Position numbers and translations under genes: made by a program. From contig NZ_CP016312.1 in the NCBI RefSeq assembly GCF_001880325.1, positions 1,860,001-1,924,000 of the forward strand: 64,000 nucleotides of DNA. The letters are read 5' to 3'. Positions 34,321-43,137 of the stretch are shown here, piece after piece. Each line of letters starts with the position of its first letter. The first letter of the stretch is position 1. Source of the DNA: Thermus brockianus. Its GTDB lineage: Bacteria > Deinococcota > Deinococci > Deinococcales > Thermaceae. A model generated the notes under the pieces. That model saw only the letters and a program-made list of their open reading frames with translations. It did not search any database and was not told where the DNA came from.

Positions 34321-35562
34321 TTAGAATAAATTATTCAGAATTTCCTTAATGCGGGCCCAAAGGCCTTCGGTCTTGGTGCCTTCGTCTTTCTTTTCCCGCT
34401 TGTGCGGGCGCTTGGGTTCTGCCGCCCGGGCGGGCAGGGTGGCCCCGTAACGGACCAGGCCCACGGCCGTGGCGTGGGCGGGGGTGGCCACCACGTCGGT
34501 GAGGCCAGAAACCCCTTGGGGTTTGCCCAGGCGTACCGGGAGGCCGTACTGCTGCCGGGCCAAGAGGTCAAAACCCCGCAGGAGGGCCGTGCCCCCGGTG
34601 AGGACCACCCGGTTCACCTTGATCTCCAAGGGCCCTAAGGCCTCGTCCACGGATTGGCGGGCCAGGTGAAGGATTTCCCGGAGCCTGGGCCGGATGATGC
34701 GGGCGAGCTCCGGGGCCGGCACCTCGCCCAAGGAACCACCCTCTTGGTTGATTTCCAGAACCAGTTCGGGATCGGCCAGCTCCGGAAGCGCTGCCCCGTA
34801 CTTGCGCTTGACCCGCTCCGCCTCTTCAAAGGGAATCTTGAGGAGCTGGGCGATGTCCTGGCTCACATGGTCCCCCCCGAGGGGCAAGACGGCGGAGTGG
34901 GCGAGCCGGCCTTCCCGGAAAACGGCCACGTCCGTGGTGCCCCCGCCCACGTCCAAAAGGAGGATGGTCATGTGCTCCTCTTCCGGGCCCAGGACGCCGA
35001 GGCCGCTCGCCAGGGGCTGGGCCACCAGGGCCTCCACCTCGAGCCCTGCCGCTTCCACCGCCCGGCGGAGGTTGGCCAAAGGCCCCCGTCCGGCGGCGAT
35101 GAGGTGGACGTCCACCTCGAGGCGCACCCCCGCCATGCCCACGGGGTCCCGGATCCCTTCCTGCCCGTCCACCTTGAACTCCAGGGGCAGGGCGTGGAGG
35201 AGTTCTTGCTCGGCGTCAAAGGGATAGGCTTTGGCCTGCTCCACGGCCCGCTCCACGTCCGCCTCGGTGATGCTTTGGCCCCGGCGGATGGCTGCCAGGC
35301 CGTGGCTGGTGACGCTCCTAAGGTGGGGCCCCCCCACGGAGAGGACCACCCGCTCCACCCGTACCCCGGCCACCCGTTCCGCCTGATGGACGCTTTGCCG
35401 GATGGCTTCCGTGGTGCGCTCCAGGTTGACCACCACGCCCCGCCGCAAGCCTTGGGAAGGGGCGGTGCCCTCGCCGATGATGTCCAGGACGCCATCGGGG
35501 GCCAGTTCCCCGATGACGGTGGTAACCTTGCTGGTGCCGACGTCCAATCCTGCGATAATCAT
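34321..35562 (-). CDS. ftsA: Cell division protein FtsA
   Basis: An actin-like ATPase of 413 residues that anchors FtsZ to the membrane. It begins MIIAGLDVGTSKVTTVIGEL, has the phosphate-2 motif LLLDVGGGTTDVAVF, and ends in an amphipathic membrane-binding helix (LWARIKEILNNLF). The ATG at 35562 overlaps the ftsQ stop (ATGA); the longer in-frame extension upstream is within ftsQ. Confidence 0.96.
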   Translation of the reverse strand: MIIAGLDVGTSKVTTVIGELAPDGVLDIIGEGTAPSQGLRRGVVVNLERTTEAIRQSVHQAERVAGVRVERVVLSVGGPHLRSVTSHGLAAIRRGQSITEADVERAVEQAKAYPFDAEQELLHALPLEFKVDGQEGIRDPVGMAGVRLEVDVHLIAAGRGPLANLRRAVEAAGLEVEALVAQPLASGLGVLGPEEEHMTILLLDVGGGTTDVAVFREGRLAHSAVLPLGGDHVSQDIAQLLKIPFEEAERVKRKYGAALPELADPELVLEINQEGGSLGEVPAPELARIIRPRLREILHLARQSVDEALGPLEIKVNRVVLTGGTALLRGFDLLARQQYGLPVRLGKPQGVSGLTDVVATPAHATAVGLVRYGATLPARAAEPKRPHKREKKDEGTKTEGLWARIKEILNNLF

Positions 35563-36143
35563 GGGCGTAAACTCACCCCCCAAGAATACAGGTACACGTG
35601 GCCCTGGGGCCAGGTCGCTTGGGCATACTCTAGCAGAAGCTCGGCGCTTGCGGCAAAGAGGGTGGTGCCGGGAAGGTCCACGTAGAAGCCCGCCGGGGTG
35701 TAGCGGATGCGTTTCGCCTTCGGGTAGGCGCGGGCTAGGGCCAAAAGGGCCTCCTTGGGAAGGGGGCCCTTCCCCTCTACCCAAGGCCCCGGCGCATACG
35801 GGGCCCCACCCGGGAGGAGGGTGCCGTCTTTGGCCAGGGCGGCGCCGTCCGCCAGGGGCAAAAAGGGTTCCCGCTCCCGCACAATAAGGCGCACCACCCC
35901 GGGTTTGGGCTTCTCCAGGTGCGCTTCCGCCACCCAGGGGTCCTCCAGGAGAGGGGAGAGGCGGGTGGGGAGGACCCAAAGCCACGGGTCTCCCGGGTGG
36001 AGGCGGGCCTTGGCCAAAACGGCCTCCTCCTTCAGGTGGCGTAGGCCCACCACCTCCACCTTCTCCACGGGGAAAAGGACCAGGCTTCCCACGTAAAGGG
36101 TACCGAGGAGGAGGAGAAGGAAGAGGGTGCGCACTGGCTTCAT
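35559..36143 (-). CDS. ftsQ: Cell division protein FtsQ
   Basis: A 194-residue bitopic membrane protein. A single N-terminal helix (TLFLLLLLGTLYVGSLVLF) is followed by a POTRA domain (VEKVEVVGLRHLKEEAVLAK). Short for the family but placed correctly between murB and ftsA. It links the early and late divisome proteins at the septum. Confidence 0.88.
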   Translation of the reverse strand: MKPVRTLFLLLLLGTLYVGSLVLFPVEKVEVVGLRHLKEEAVLAKARLHPGDPWLWVLPTRLSPLLEDPWVAEAHLEKPKPGVVRLIVREREPFLPLADGAALAKDGTLLPGGAPYAPGPWVEGKGPLPKEALLALARAYPKAKRIRYTPAGFYVDLPGTTLFAASAELLLEYAQATWPQGHVYLYSWGVSLRP

Positions 36144-36176
36144 CTTACCCCCTTGCGCTTGCGTGCGGCTTAACCT

Positions 36177-36973
36177 TCAGGGCCACACCTCCCACTCCAG
36201 CTCCAAGGGAAGCTCCTCCCGGATGCGCCGGACAAGCTCCAGCACGTCCTTGGCCGTGGCCTGCCCCAGGTTGACGATGAAGTTGCCATGTTCCAGGGAG
36301 ACCATGGCGTCCCCGACCCTTAGGCCTTTTAGCCCCCTTTGGTCAATGAGCCGCCCCGCCGATTGGCCCGGAGGGTTTTTGAAAGCGCACCCGGCGCTTT
36401 TCCGTTTGGGCTGGCCCTTGCGGGCGGCGTCCACCTCGGCCATGCGCTTGAGGATTTCCTCCTTGGGCCGCTCCCTAAGCTTGAGCCGCACCCGGGTCAC
36501 GATGCCCCCTGGGGGCAGGCGGCTTTGCCGGTAGCCGAAGCCGAGCTCCTCCGGCCGGTAGAGGTGGAAGGCCCCGTCGTGGAAGATTTCCACCACCTCC
36601 AGGGCGTCCGCCATCTCGCCGAAGCGGGTGCCGGCGTTCATCTTCACCGCTCCGCCCACCTGGGCAGGGATGCCGAGAAGCCCCTCTAGCCCGGAAAGCC
36701 CGGCCCGGGCCGCCTCTTGGACGAGGAGGGGAAGGAGCGCGCCCGCCCCCACCCACCCCTTTAGGTCGTAAGCCTGGAACTCCCCCCCAGGCGGAGGACC
36801 CTTTCCGGTACTCCCTCGTCCATCACGAGGAGGTTGGAGCCGTTTCCCAGGATGCGGTAAGGGGCCTCGGTGGCCCGCTTTAGCTCCTCCCGGGTTTCCA
36901 GCGTCCAAAGCTCCGCCGGCCCCCCCACGCCCAGGGTGGTGTAGTCCTTTAGGAGGACCCTTTCAACCTTCAT
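36177..36973 (-). pseudogene. murB: UDP-N-acetylenolpyruvoylglucosamine reductase, frameshifted
   Basis: MurB reduces UDP-GlcNAc-enolpyruvate to UDP-MurNAc with FAD and NADPH. The N-terminus (DYTTLGVGGPAELW, ILGNGSNLLV) is in one frame; GEFQAYDLKGWVGAGA to the end, including GIPAQVGGAVKMNAG and the active-site SAGCAFKNP, is in another. A G7 run (36782-36788 on the plus strand as C7) that should be G8 causes the break. The repaired protein has about 265 residues. As murB is essential, a base-call error or slippage is likelier than loss of function. SAGC has cysteine where many MurBs have serine. Confidence 0.88.
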
Positions 36974-38303
36974 GGACGAGCCTCCGGGCGAGTTCCGTCA
37001 CGTCCCCCGCCCCCAAGGCGAGCCACAGGTCCTGGGGGCTTGCGGTGGCCTTGGCGTAGGCGAGGGCTTCCTCCGGGTAGAGGAAACGGGCTTCCTTTCC
37101 CGAGGCGGCAAGGCGCTCGGCGATCCTTTGGGAGAGGGCCTCGGGGGAGACCTCGCCCCTTTCCCCCGCCGTGTACACGGGGAGGACCACCACCTCCTCC
37201 GCCCCCTCCAGGGCCTTGGCGAAGTCCTCCCAGAGCTCCAGGGTGCGGAAGAGGCGGTGGGGTTGGAAGAGGACCCTTACCCGTCGGCCCAGGAGCTTGG
37301 CGGCGCTCAGGGTGGCCCGTACCTCGGTGGGGTGGTGGGCGTAGTCGTCCACCACCCATGCGCCCCGCACCTCGCCCAGGCGCTCAAACCGCCGGCCCAC
37401 CCCGGGGAAGCGGGCGAGGCCCCGCAGAATGGCCTCCTCGGGCACGCCAAAGGCCAAGGCGGCCAGGGCGGCGGCCAGGGCGTTGTGCACGTTGTGGGCC
37501 CCGGGCACCCTTAGCTCGGCCTCCCCTAGGGCCTTGCCCCGGTAGACCAGGCGGAACCGGCTCCCCGTGGGGAAGAGCGCCACCCTTTCCGCCCACAGGT
37601 CTCCCCCTTCTCCAAAGCGGAGGGGGTTGAGGCCTTGGGCGGCCTCCGCCAAGAGGGGGTCCTGGACGGGGAGGACGGCCACGGCCGCTTTCCTCAGGAA
37701 GCCCGCCATGGCGGCGAGGAGGGCCTCGAGGCTCTCGTGGTAGTTGGGGGCCCTCTTCCCCTCGGGGGCCACGTGCTCCTTCTCCAGGTTGGTGGCCACC
37801 GCCACCCCTACCCCTACCCCTTGGAAGAGGGGGTCCGACTCGTCCACCTCCGCCAGCCGTGGGCCTAGGCCGAAGCGGGCGTTCCCGGGAAGGAGGGAAA
37901 GCTCCCCTCCAAGGAGCACCCAGGGGTCCAGCCCCGCCTCCAGGAGGATGCTCGCCAGCATCCCCGTGGTGGTGGTCTTGCCGTGGGTGCCCGTGACGCC
38001 CAAGGAGGGTTTTTGCGCAAGGAGGTGGGCGAGGAGCTCCATGCGCCTTAGGATGCGCATCCCCCGCCTCCGCGCCTCCAGGACTTCCGGATGGTCCAAG
38101 GGTATGGGGGTGGGGACGATGAGGGTGTCCTCCTCCCCCAGGTGGGCGGGGTCGTGGCCCGGCCAGACGGGAACCCCGAGGGCTTTGGCCCGCTTCCCAG
38201 GGGCCAGGTCGCACCCCGTGACCTCTACCCCCTCCGCCCGGAGGAGGCGGGCTAGGGCGCTCAGCCCCACCCCCTCAATGCCCATGACGTGTGCCCGCTT
38301 CAT
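36963..38303 (-). CDS. murC: UDP-N-acetylmuramate--L-alanine ligase
   Basis: A 446-residue Mur ligase that adds L-Ala to UDP-MurNAc. The ATP-binding motif GVTGTHGKTTTTGML lies near residue 106, and HNVHNALAAALAAL marks the central domain. The ATG at 38303 overlaps the murG stop (ATGA). Its end overlaps murB by 11 bases. Confidence 0.96.
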   Translation of the reverse strand: MKRAHVMGIEGVGLSALARLLRAEGVEVTGCDLAPGKRAKALGVPVWPGHDPAHLGEEDTLIVPTPIPLDHPEVLEARRRGMRILRRMELLAHLLAQKPSLGVTGTHGKTTTTGMLASILLEAGLDPWVLLGGELSLLPGNARFGLGPRLAEVDESDPLFQGVGVGVAVATNLEKEHVAPEGKRAPNYHESLEALLAAMAGFLRKAAVAVLPVQDPLLAEAAQGLNPLRFGEGGDLWAERVALFPTGSRFRLVYRGKALGEAELRVPGAHNVHNALAAALAALAFGVPEEAILRGLARFPGVGRRFERLGEVRGAWVVDDYAHHPTEVRATLSAAKLLGRRVRVLFQPHRLFRTLELWEDFAKALEGAEEVVVLPVYTAGERGEVSPEALSQRIAERLAASGKEARFLYPEEALAYAKATASPQDLWLALGAGDVTELARRLVHEG

Positions 38304-39319
38304 AGGAATTCCTCCAGCCAATCCGCGATGCGGCCCGCCGCCCCTTCGGGGGAGAGGCGGGCCATGCCCCGCTGGTAGGCTTCCCGCCTTTCCAGGAGGC
38401 TCGCCACCTGACCAGGGAGCCTTTCGTACTCCCCAAGCTCCGCCCCCCCCGCCTTCTGGTAGGCCCGGGCGTTGGCCGCCTGCGCCCCCCCGTCCAGGCT
38501 TGGGGGAAGGGGGAAGAGGAGGGCGGGCAGGCGGTGGAAGGCGGCCTCCGCCAAGGTGCCCGCCCCCGCCCGGGAGAGGAGGAGGTCGGCGGCGCTCATG
38601 GCCAGGGGGGCGTCCAGGAAGCCGGCGATGCGGTAGTCTTCGGTCTCCAGGAAGCGGTAGCGCTCCACCCACCGCTCCCCCACCTGGTGGAGCACGGACA
38701 GGCCCAGGGGCTTGAGGAGGGGGGGGAGCTTCTCGTTAAGTTCCAGGCTCCCCTGGCTTCCCCCCAGGACAAGGAGGAGGGGCTTTTGGGGGTCAAAGCC
38801 CAGGCGGGCCTTGGCCTCCGCCTGGGGGTAGCGCACCTCCCGCACAGGGTAGCCCAGCACCCGGGCCTTCTTGCCAAGCCCAGGGGGAAGGTCCGCGGGA
38901 ACGCTTAGGGCGAGGCCCTTGGCCCAGGGGGAGAGGGCCTGGATGGCCAGGCCCAGCTTGGCGTTCTGTTCGTGGAGGAGAAGGGGGATGCCCTTGAGCC
39001 CCGCTAGGAAGGCCCCGGGGAAGCCAGCATACCCCCCGGTGGAGAGGACGGCCTTGGGGGGGTGCTCCCGGAGGACCCGCCAGGCGCCCCTAAGCCCTTG
39101 GAGGAGCTTGAGGGCCTCCTTGGGCCTGAAGGCGCTCCGGTCCAGCTTGCCTGCGGGGATGAGGGCGTGGGGGATGGGGGTTTGGGGGAGGAGGCGGGCC
39201 TCGAGGCCCTCCTGGCTTCCCAGGTAGAAGACGGCGTGCCCCCGTTTCCGCAACTCCTCGGCCAAGGCCAGGGCGGGGAAAAGGTGCCCCCCCGTGCCCC
39301 CTCCCGTCAGGAGGACCAC
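38300..39319 (-). CDS. murG: UDP-GlcNAc:lipid I N-acetylglucosaminyltransferase MurG
   Basis: A 339-residue peripheral membrane GT28 enzyme that converts lipid I to lipid II. It opens with VVLLTGGGTGGHLFPALALA and has the HEQN motif and GGSQGS. The GTG at 39319 lies within the end of ftsW. The long in-frame extension upstream is ftsW sequence in another frame. Confidence 0.95.
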   Translation of the reverse strand: MVLLTGGGTGGHLFPALALAEELRKRGHAVFYLGSQEGLEARLLPQTPIPHALIPAGKLDRSAFRPKEALKLLQGLRGAWRVLREHPPKAVLSTGGYAGFPGAFLAGLKGIPLLLHEQNAKLGLAIQALSPWAKGLALSVPADLPPGLGKKARVLGYPVREVRYPQAEAKARLGFDPQKPLLLVLGGSQGSLELNEKLPPLLKPLGLSVLHQVGERWVERYRFLETEDYRIAGFLDAPLAMSAADLLLSRAGAGTLAEAAFHRLPALLFPLPPSLDGGAQAANARAYQKAGGAELGEYERLPGQVASLLERREAYQRGMARLSPEGAAGRIADWLEEFL

Positions 39320-40365
39320 GCCGCCACCCCCTTTCCCCTGGCCTCCCTGGCCAGGCGCAGGAGCACCCCCAGGGCGAGGCCGGAAACGAGGAGCGAACTC
39401 CCCCCGTAGGACACGAAGGGCAAGGGTACCCCCGTCACCGGGAGGAAGCCCACCGTCACCCCGATGTTGATGGCGGCCTGGAGGGTGAGGTAGAGGGTGA
39501 GGCCCAAGGCGAGGAGGCTTAAGGGACCCTTGAGGGTAAGGGCCAGGGAAAGCCCCCGGAGGAAGAGGAAGAGGTAAAGGAAGAGGACCATGAACCCCCC
39601 AAGCCACCCCGTGGCGAAGACCACGCTGGCGAAAACCATGTCGTTGTGGGCTTCGGGGAGGTGGGGAAGGTTCCCCCCGGGGCCCTGCCCCATGGGCCCC
39701 GCCAGGAGGATGGCCTTCTGCGCCTGGAGCACCTGGTAGGCGGTGTGGGCGGGGCTGGCTTCCCCTTGCAGGTAATCCAGGAAGTTCGTGAAGCGTTCGG
39801 AAACGTACCGGAATCGGTTCAGGTAGTAGCCGGAGAAGGGGGCGACCGTGAGGACCCCAGCGAGCCCCACCATGATGAGCCTCCGCCAGGGCACGCCCGC
39901 CAGGATGAAAAGCAAGGCCGCCAGGGTGACGAGGAACAGGGCGGTGGCGAAGTCGGGTTCTATCAGGACCAGGCCGGCGGTGACCCCGGAGAGGATGGCG
40001 GCCCCCAGGATGGGGGTGTCGTTCCCCTTTCGCCCCACGAAGGAGGCCAGGTAGAGGACCAAGGCCACCTTGGCTAGCTCCGAAGGCTGGAAGGCAAGGG
40101 GTCCCAGGTAGAACCAGCGCCTTACCCCTCCGGGCCCATCTCCCAAGAAGAGGACCAGGAGGAGAAGCCCCAGGGTGAGGGCGAGGAGCCCAAGGGCGTG
40201 GCGGAGAAGCCTTTCCGGGGGTAGGAGGAAGCCGAGGAGCAGGGCGGCGAGCGCCAAGCCTACCCGCAGGAGGTGGCCTTGGAGGAGGTCGGGTTCCGCC
40301 ACCCCCACGCCAAGGAGGCCAAAGGCCATGAGGAGGAGCCCGCTTAGGAGGAAGACGGGGTCCAC
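39307..40365 (-). CDS. ftsW: SEDS peptidoglycan polymerase FtsW
   Basis: A 352-residue polytopic SEDS protein that polymerises glycan strands at the septum together with the FtsI-like protein. Family motifs are GVRRWFYLGPLAFQPSELAK, EPDFATA and FVSYGGSSLL. About ten membrane segments. It overlaps murD upstream by 22 bases and murG downstream by 13. Confidence 0.94.
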   Translation of the reverse strand: MDPVFLLSGLLLMAFGLLGVGVAEPDLLQGHLLRVGLALAALLLGFLLPPERLLRHALGLLALTLGLLLLVLFLGDGPGGVRRWFYLGPLAFQPSELAKVALVLYLASFVGRKGNDTPILGAAILSGVTAGLVLIEPDFATALFLVTLAALLFILAGVPWRRLIMVGLAGVLTVAPFSGYYLNRFRYVSERFTNFLDYLQGEASPAHTAYQVLQAQKAILLAGPMGQGPGGNLPHLPEAHNDMVFASVVFATGWLGGFMVLFLYLFLFLRGLSLALTLKGPLSLLALGLTLYLTLQAAINIGVTVGFLPVTGVPLPFVSYGGSSLLVSGLALGVLLRLAREARGKGVAAWSS

Positions 40366-41597
40366 GGCTCACCTCCTAGGTCAAAGACCGCTTCCCGGAA
40401 GGCCTGGGCGCGGTCCTTGTAGTCCTTGAACTGGTCAAAGCTGGCGGCGAGGGGGGCAAGGAGGACGCTTCCCTGCTCCAGCCGGGCCAGGGCCTCGGCC
40501 ACGGCCTGGCGCATGGCCTTATACCCATCCTTTTCCCCGATGACCACCACCTCTGCGCCGCCGCCCAGGGCCTCGGCCATCCTGGGGCCGTCCCGGCCCA
40601 GGGCCAGGATGACCCGCACCCGGGAGAGGAGGGGCCTTAGGGGGGCAAGGTCTGCCCCCTTGTCCTCCCCGCCCAGGATCCAGGCGATGGGGGCAGGGGC
40701 GGCCCGTAGGGCGGCGGCCACGGCGGGGGTGCGGGTGGCGATGGAGTCGTCAATGAAGACCACCTTCCCCTTCCTGGCAAAGGTTTGGAAGCGGTGGGGG
40801 GCGTGGGGCAGGGTGCGGAGGCTTTCCCGTAGGGCCTCCTCGTCCAGGGGCCTTCCGAGAAGGTCCAGGTAGGCCTGGGTGGCAGCCAAGGCCGCCCGCA
40901 GGTTGCTCTCCCGGGGGTCTTCCGCCGGCTGAAAGGGGTAGAGGCGGGCGGGGCTTTTTTCCGCCGCCTGCCGCACCTTGGCGTCTTGGGCGTTGTAGAC
41001 CAGGGCGTCCTCTGGGGTGAGGTTCTTGAGGAGGTTGAGCTTGGCGGCGTGGTAGGCCTCGAGGCTCCCGTGCCGGTCCAGGTGGTCCACGCCCAGGTTG
41101 AGGAGGACCGCCACCCGGGGCCGGAAGGTGGAAACCCTTTCCAGCTGGAAGCTGGATAGCTCCGCCACCGCCACCTCCGCCTCGTCCACCACGCTCACCA
41201 GAGGGGGGTCCACGTTGCCCCCCTCCAGGGCCCTTATCCCTTGCCCCCTCAGGAGGTGGGCGGTGAAGAGGGTGGTGGAGGTCTTCCCGGCAGTGCCGGT
41301 GACGCCGAGGATGGGGGTTTTGCTTAGGCGGTAGGCCAGCTCCACCTCGCCCAAGACCTCGGCCCCCTCCTCGCGCAACCGCTTTAGGTGGGGGTGGTCT
41401 AGGGGTACCCCGGGGGCCGCGACCACCTGGGTGTAGCGCCCCTCCAGGCCGAAGTCGGGGGCAAAGCCGAGGGCCAGGGCAGTGCGCACGTCCGGCTCCT
41501 TGGGGTGGTCGTCATAGAAGCGGGCGGCAAGGCCCCGTGCCCTTAGGAAGCGCAAGACCCCAAGCCCGCTTCGGCCAAGCCCAAAGACCAGGATCAC
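40344..41597 (-). CDS. murD: UDP-N-acetylmuramoylalanine--D-glutamate ligase
   Basis: A 417-residue Mur ligase. The N-terminus has the dinucleotide-like GLGRSGLGVLRFL; the ATP loop reads LGVTGTAGKTSTT; NVDHLDRH-type central motif is seen as LGVDHLDRHGSLEAY. The ATG overlaps the mraY stop by four bases. It adds D-glutamate to the growing precursor. Confidence 0.95.
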   Translation of the reverse strand: MILVFGLGRSGLGVLRFLRARGLAARFYDDHPKEPDVRTALALGFAPDFGLEGRYTQVVAAPGVPLDHPHLKRLREEGAEVLGEVELAYRLSKTPILGVTGTAGKTSTTLFTAHLLRGQGIRALEGGNVDPPLVSVVDEAEVAVAELSSFQLERVSTFRPRVAVLLNLGVDHLDRHGSLEAYHAAKLNLLKNLTPEDALVYNAQDAKVRQAAEKSPARLYPFQPAEDPRESNLRAALAATQAYLDLLGRPLDEEALRESLRTLPHAPHRFQTFARKGKVVFIDDSIATRTPAVAAALRAAPAPIAWILGGEDKGADLAPLRPLLSRVRVILALGRDGPRMAEALGGGAEVVVIGEKDGYKAMRQAVAEALARLEQGSVLLAPLAASFDQFKDYKDRAQAFREAVFDLGGEPWTPSSS

Positions 41598-42451
41598 GCC
41601 CCACCTCCAAGCCCAAAGGCCAGGGCCGTGGCCAAGGCGGTAAGGACGGCGAAGCGGAAGACGATCTTGGCCTCTTCCCAGCCCAGAAGCTCAAAGTGGT
41701 GGTGCAGGGGGCTCATGCGGAAAAGCCTTTTGCCCGTGCGGCGGAAGTAGGCCACCTGGGCTACCACGGAAAGCACCTCCAGCACGGGGACGATGGCGGC
41801 CAGGGGCAGGAGCCAAAGCTTCCCCGTGAGCACAAAAAGCCCCGCCACCATGGCCCCTAGGGCCTGGCTTCCCGTATCCCCCATGAAGACCTTTGCCTTG
41901 GGGGCGTTGTGCCAGAGGAAGCCCAAGAGGCTTCCCAGGAGCGTTTGGGCGAAGGGGTAAGGGTAAAAGGGCAGAAGCAGGATGGCGGTGACGCTGGCGA
42001 GGAGCCCGTCCAGGCCATCCGTGAAGTTGAAGGCGTTGGCGGCGCCCACCACGGCCAGGAAGATGAGGAGGACGTCCAGGATGGGCCAAGGGGTGTAGGC
42101 CACCTGCCTGGCGGCGAAAAGGGCGAAGACCAGGGCCATGAGCCCCTGCAGGGCTAGCTTTTCCCGGGCCTTTAGGGGCCGGGCCAGGCTGTTGCCCAGG
42201 TCATCCAATAGCCCAAGGAGGGCGAAGCCGAGCCCCAAGAGCCATAGCCCCAGGAAGGGGTCCTTGCCCAGGGCCCAGTAGGCCAGGAAGGCGGCGAGGA
42301 GGAAGGCCACCCCTCCCATGCTGGGGGTCCCCTCCTTGGCCAGGTGGGACTGGGGGCCATCCTGGCGTACCCGTTTGCCCAGCCCCAAGCCCCGCATGAA
42401 GGTGACCCAGATGCCGGTGAATAGCCAGGATAAAAGGAGGGCTAAGGCCAT
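41594..42451 (-). CDS. mraY: Phospho-MurNAc-pentapeptide transferase
   Basis: A 285-residue integral membrane enzyme that makes lipid I on undecaprenyl phosphate. Catalytic motifs are GLLDDLGN, NAFNFTDGLDGL and FMGDTGSQALG. Roughly ten membrane helices. Somewhat shorter than E. coli MraY, as usual in Deinococcus-Thermus. Confidence 0.95.
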   Translation of the reverse strand: MALALLLSWLFTGIWVTFMRGLGLGKRVRQDGPQSHLAKEGTPSMGGVAFLLAAFLAYWALGKDPFLGLWLLGLGFALLGLLDDLGNSLARPLKAREKLALQGLMALVFALFAARQVAYTPWPILDVLLIFLAVVGAANAFNFTDGLDGLLASVTAILLLPFYPYPFAQTLLGSLLGFLWHNAPKAKVFMGDTGSQALGAMVAGLFVLTGKLWLLPLAAIVPVLEVLSVVAQVAYFRRTGKRLFRMSPLHHHFELLGWEEAKIVFRFAVLTALATALAFGLGGGA

Positions 42452-43137
42452 ACCACCTCCCTACAGGACAGAACGCGCTCCCCGGGCACCAGGTAGACCC
42501 ATTCCCCAAAGGCGGCAAAGTCCTGGGCCTCGGCCAAGGGCTTCGCCCCTTCCTGGCGCACCAGGTAAACCGCCTTCCCCAAAAGGGCCACCACCCCACA
42601 CACCCCCGCCTGGGCCTTGAGGGCGGGGGCGGGGAGGGGAAGGGTTTTCCCCTCGGGGTAGAAGAAGGCCTCCTTCCCCAAGGCCACCACCCCCTCCCAG
42701 GCCACCACCTGGCCGTAGCTTCCCCTCTGGAGCAGGGTCCTTTCCCGGTAAAGCCCTTCCTTGCCCACCCAGAAAAGCCCCTCCTCGCCTAGGACGGCGT
42801 CCTGGGCCGGGTAAGGGAGGAGGTTCCCTTCCGCCCACACCGCCCCGTCCAGGCCCACCACGGGCCTCGGGCGGGCGCGGAGGAACCGGGGAACGCCGGG
42901 GAGGGGGAGGCTTTCCAGGACGCCTCCCTTAAGCACCAGGAGCTGGTAGGGGTATGCGGCGTAGAGGGTGTCCTCCCCGGCGTCCAGGAAGAGGGGCGGG
43001 CCAGGGAGGATGGCTTGGAAGCGGCCTTCCACCAAGCCCCCGCGGGCGAAGCCCCCGGGGTAGGGGAGGGTAGGGAGGGAGGCTTCCAGGGGGGCGCAGG
43101 CGGCGAGGAGCAGGAGGAGGGGGCTCAGGCGTCCCAT
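42442..43137 (-). CDS. Lipoprotein inserted in the dcw cluster
   Basis: A 231-residue exported protein. A signal peptide with lipobox LLLLLAAC (cysteine near residue 13) is followed by repeated short beta units (for example LLVLKGGVLESLPLPG, AVLGEEGLFWVGKEG) suggestive of a propeller. Its start overlaps the murF end and its stop overlaps the mraY start, so it belongs to the operon. I know no standard division gene at this position; function unknown. Confidence 0.75.
   Translation of the reverse strand: MGRLSPLLLLLAACAPLEASLPTLPYPGGFARGGLVEGRFQAILPGPPLFLDAGEDTLYAAYPYQLLVLKGGVLESLPLPGVPRFLRARPRPVVGLDGAVWAEGNLLPYPAQDAVLGEEGLFWVGKEGLYRERTLLQRGSYGQVVAWEGVVALGKEAFFYPEGKTLPLPAPALKAQAGVCGVVALLGKAVYLVRQEGAKPLAEAQDFAAFGEWVYLVPGERVLSCREVVWP

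Noticed and set aside
34321-35985. 554-residue reading of ftsA
   Set aside because: The extension lies inside ftsQ; the ATG overlapping the ftsQ stop gives normal length.
38300-40372. 690-residue reading of murG
   Set aside because: The first 350 residues are ftsW read out of frame; the GTG at 39319 gives a normal MurG.
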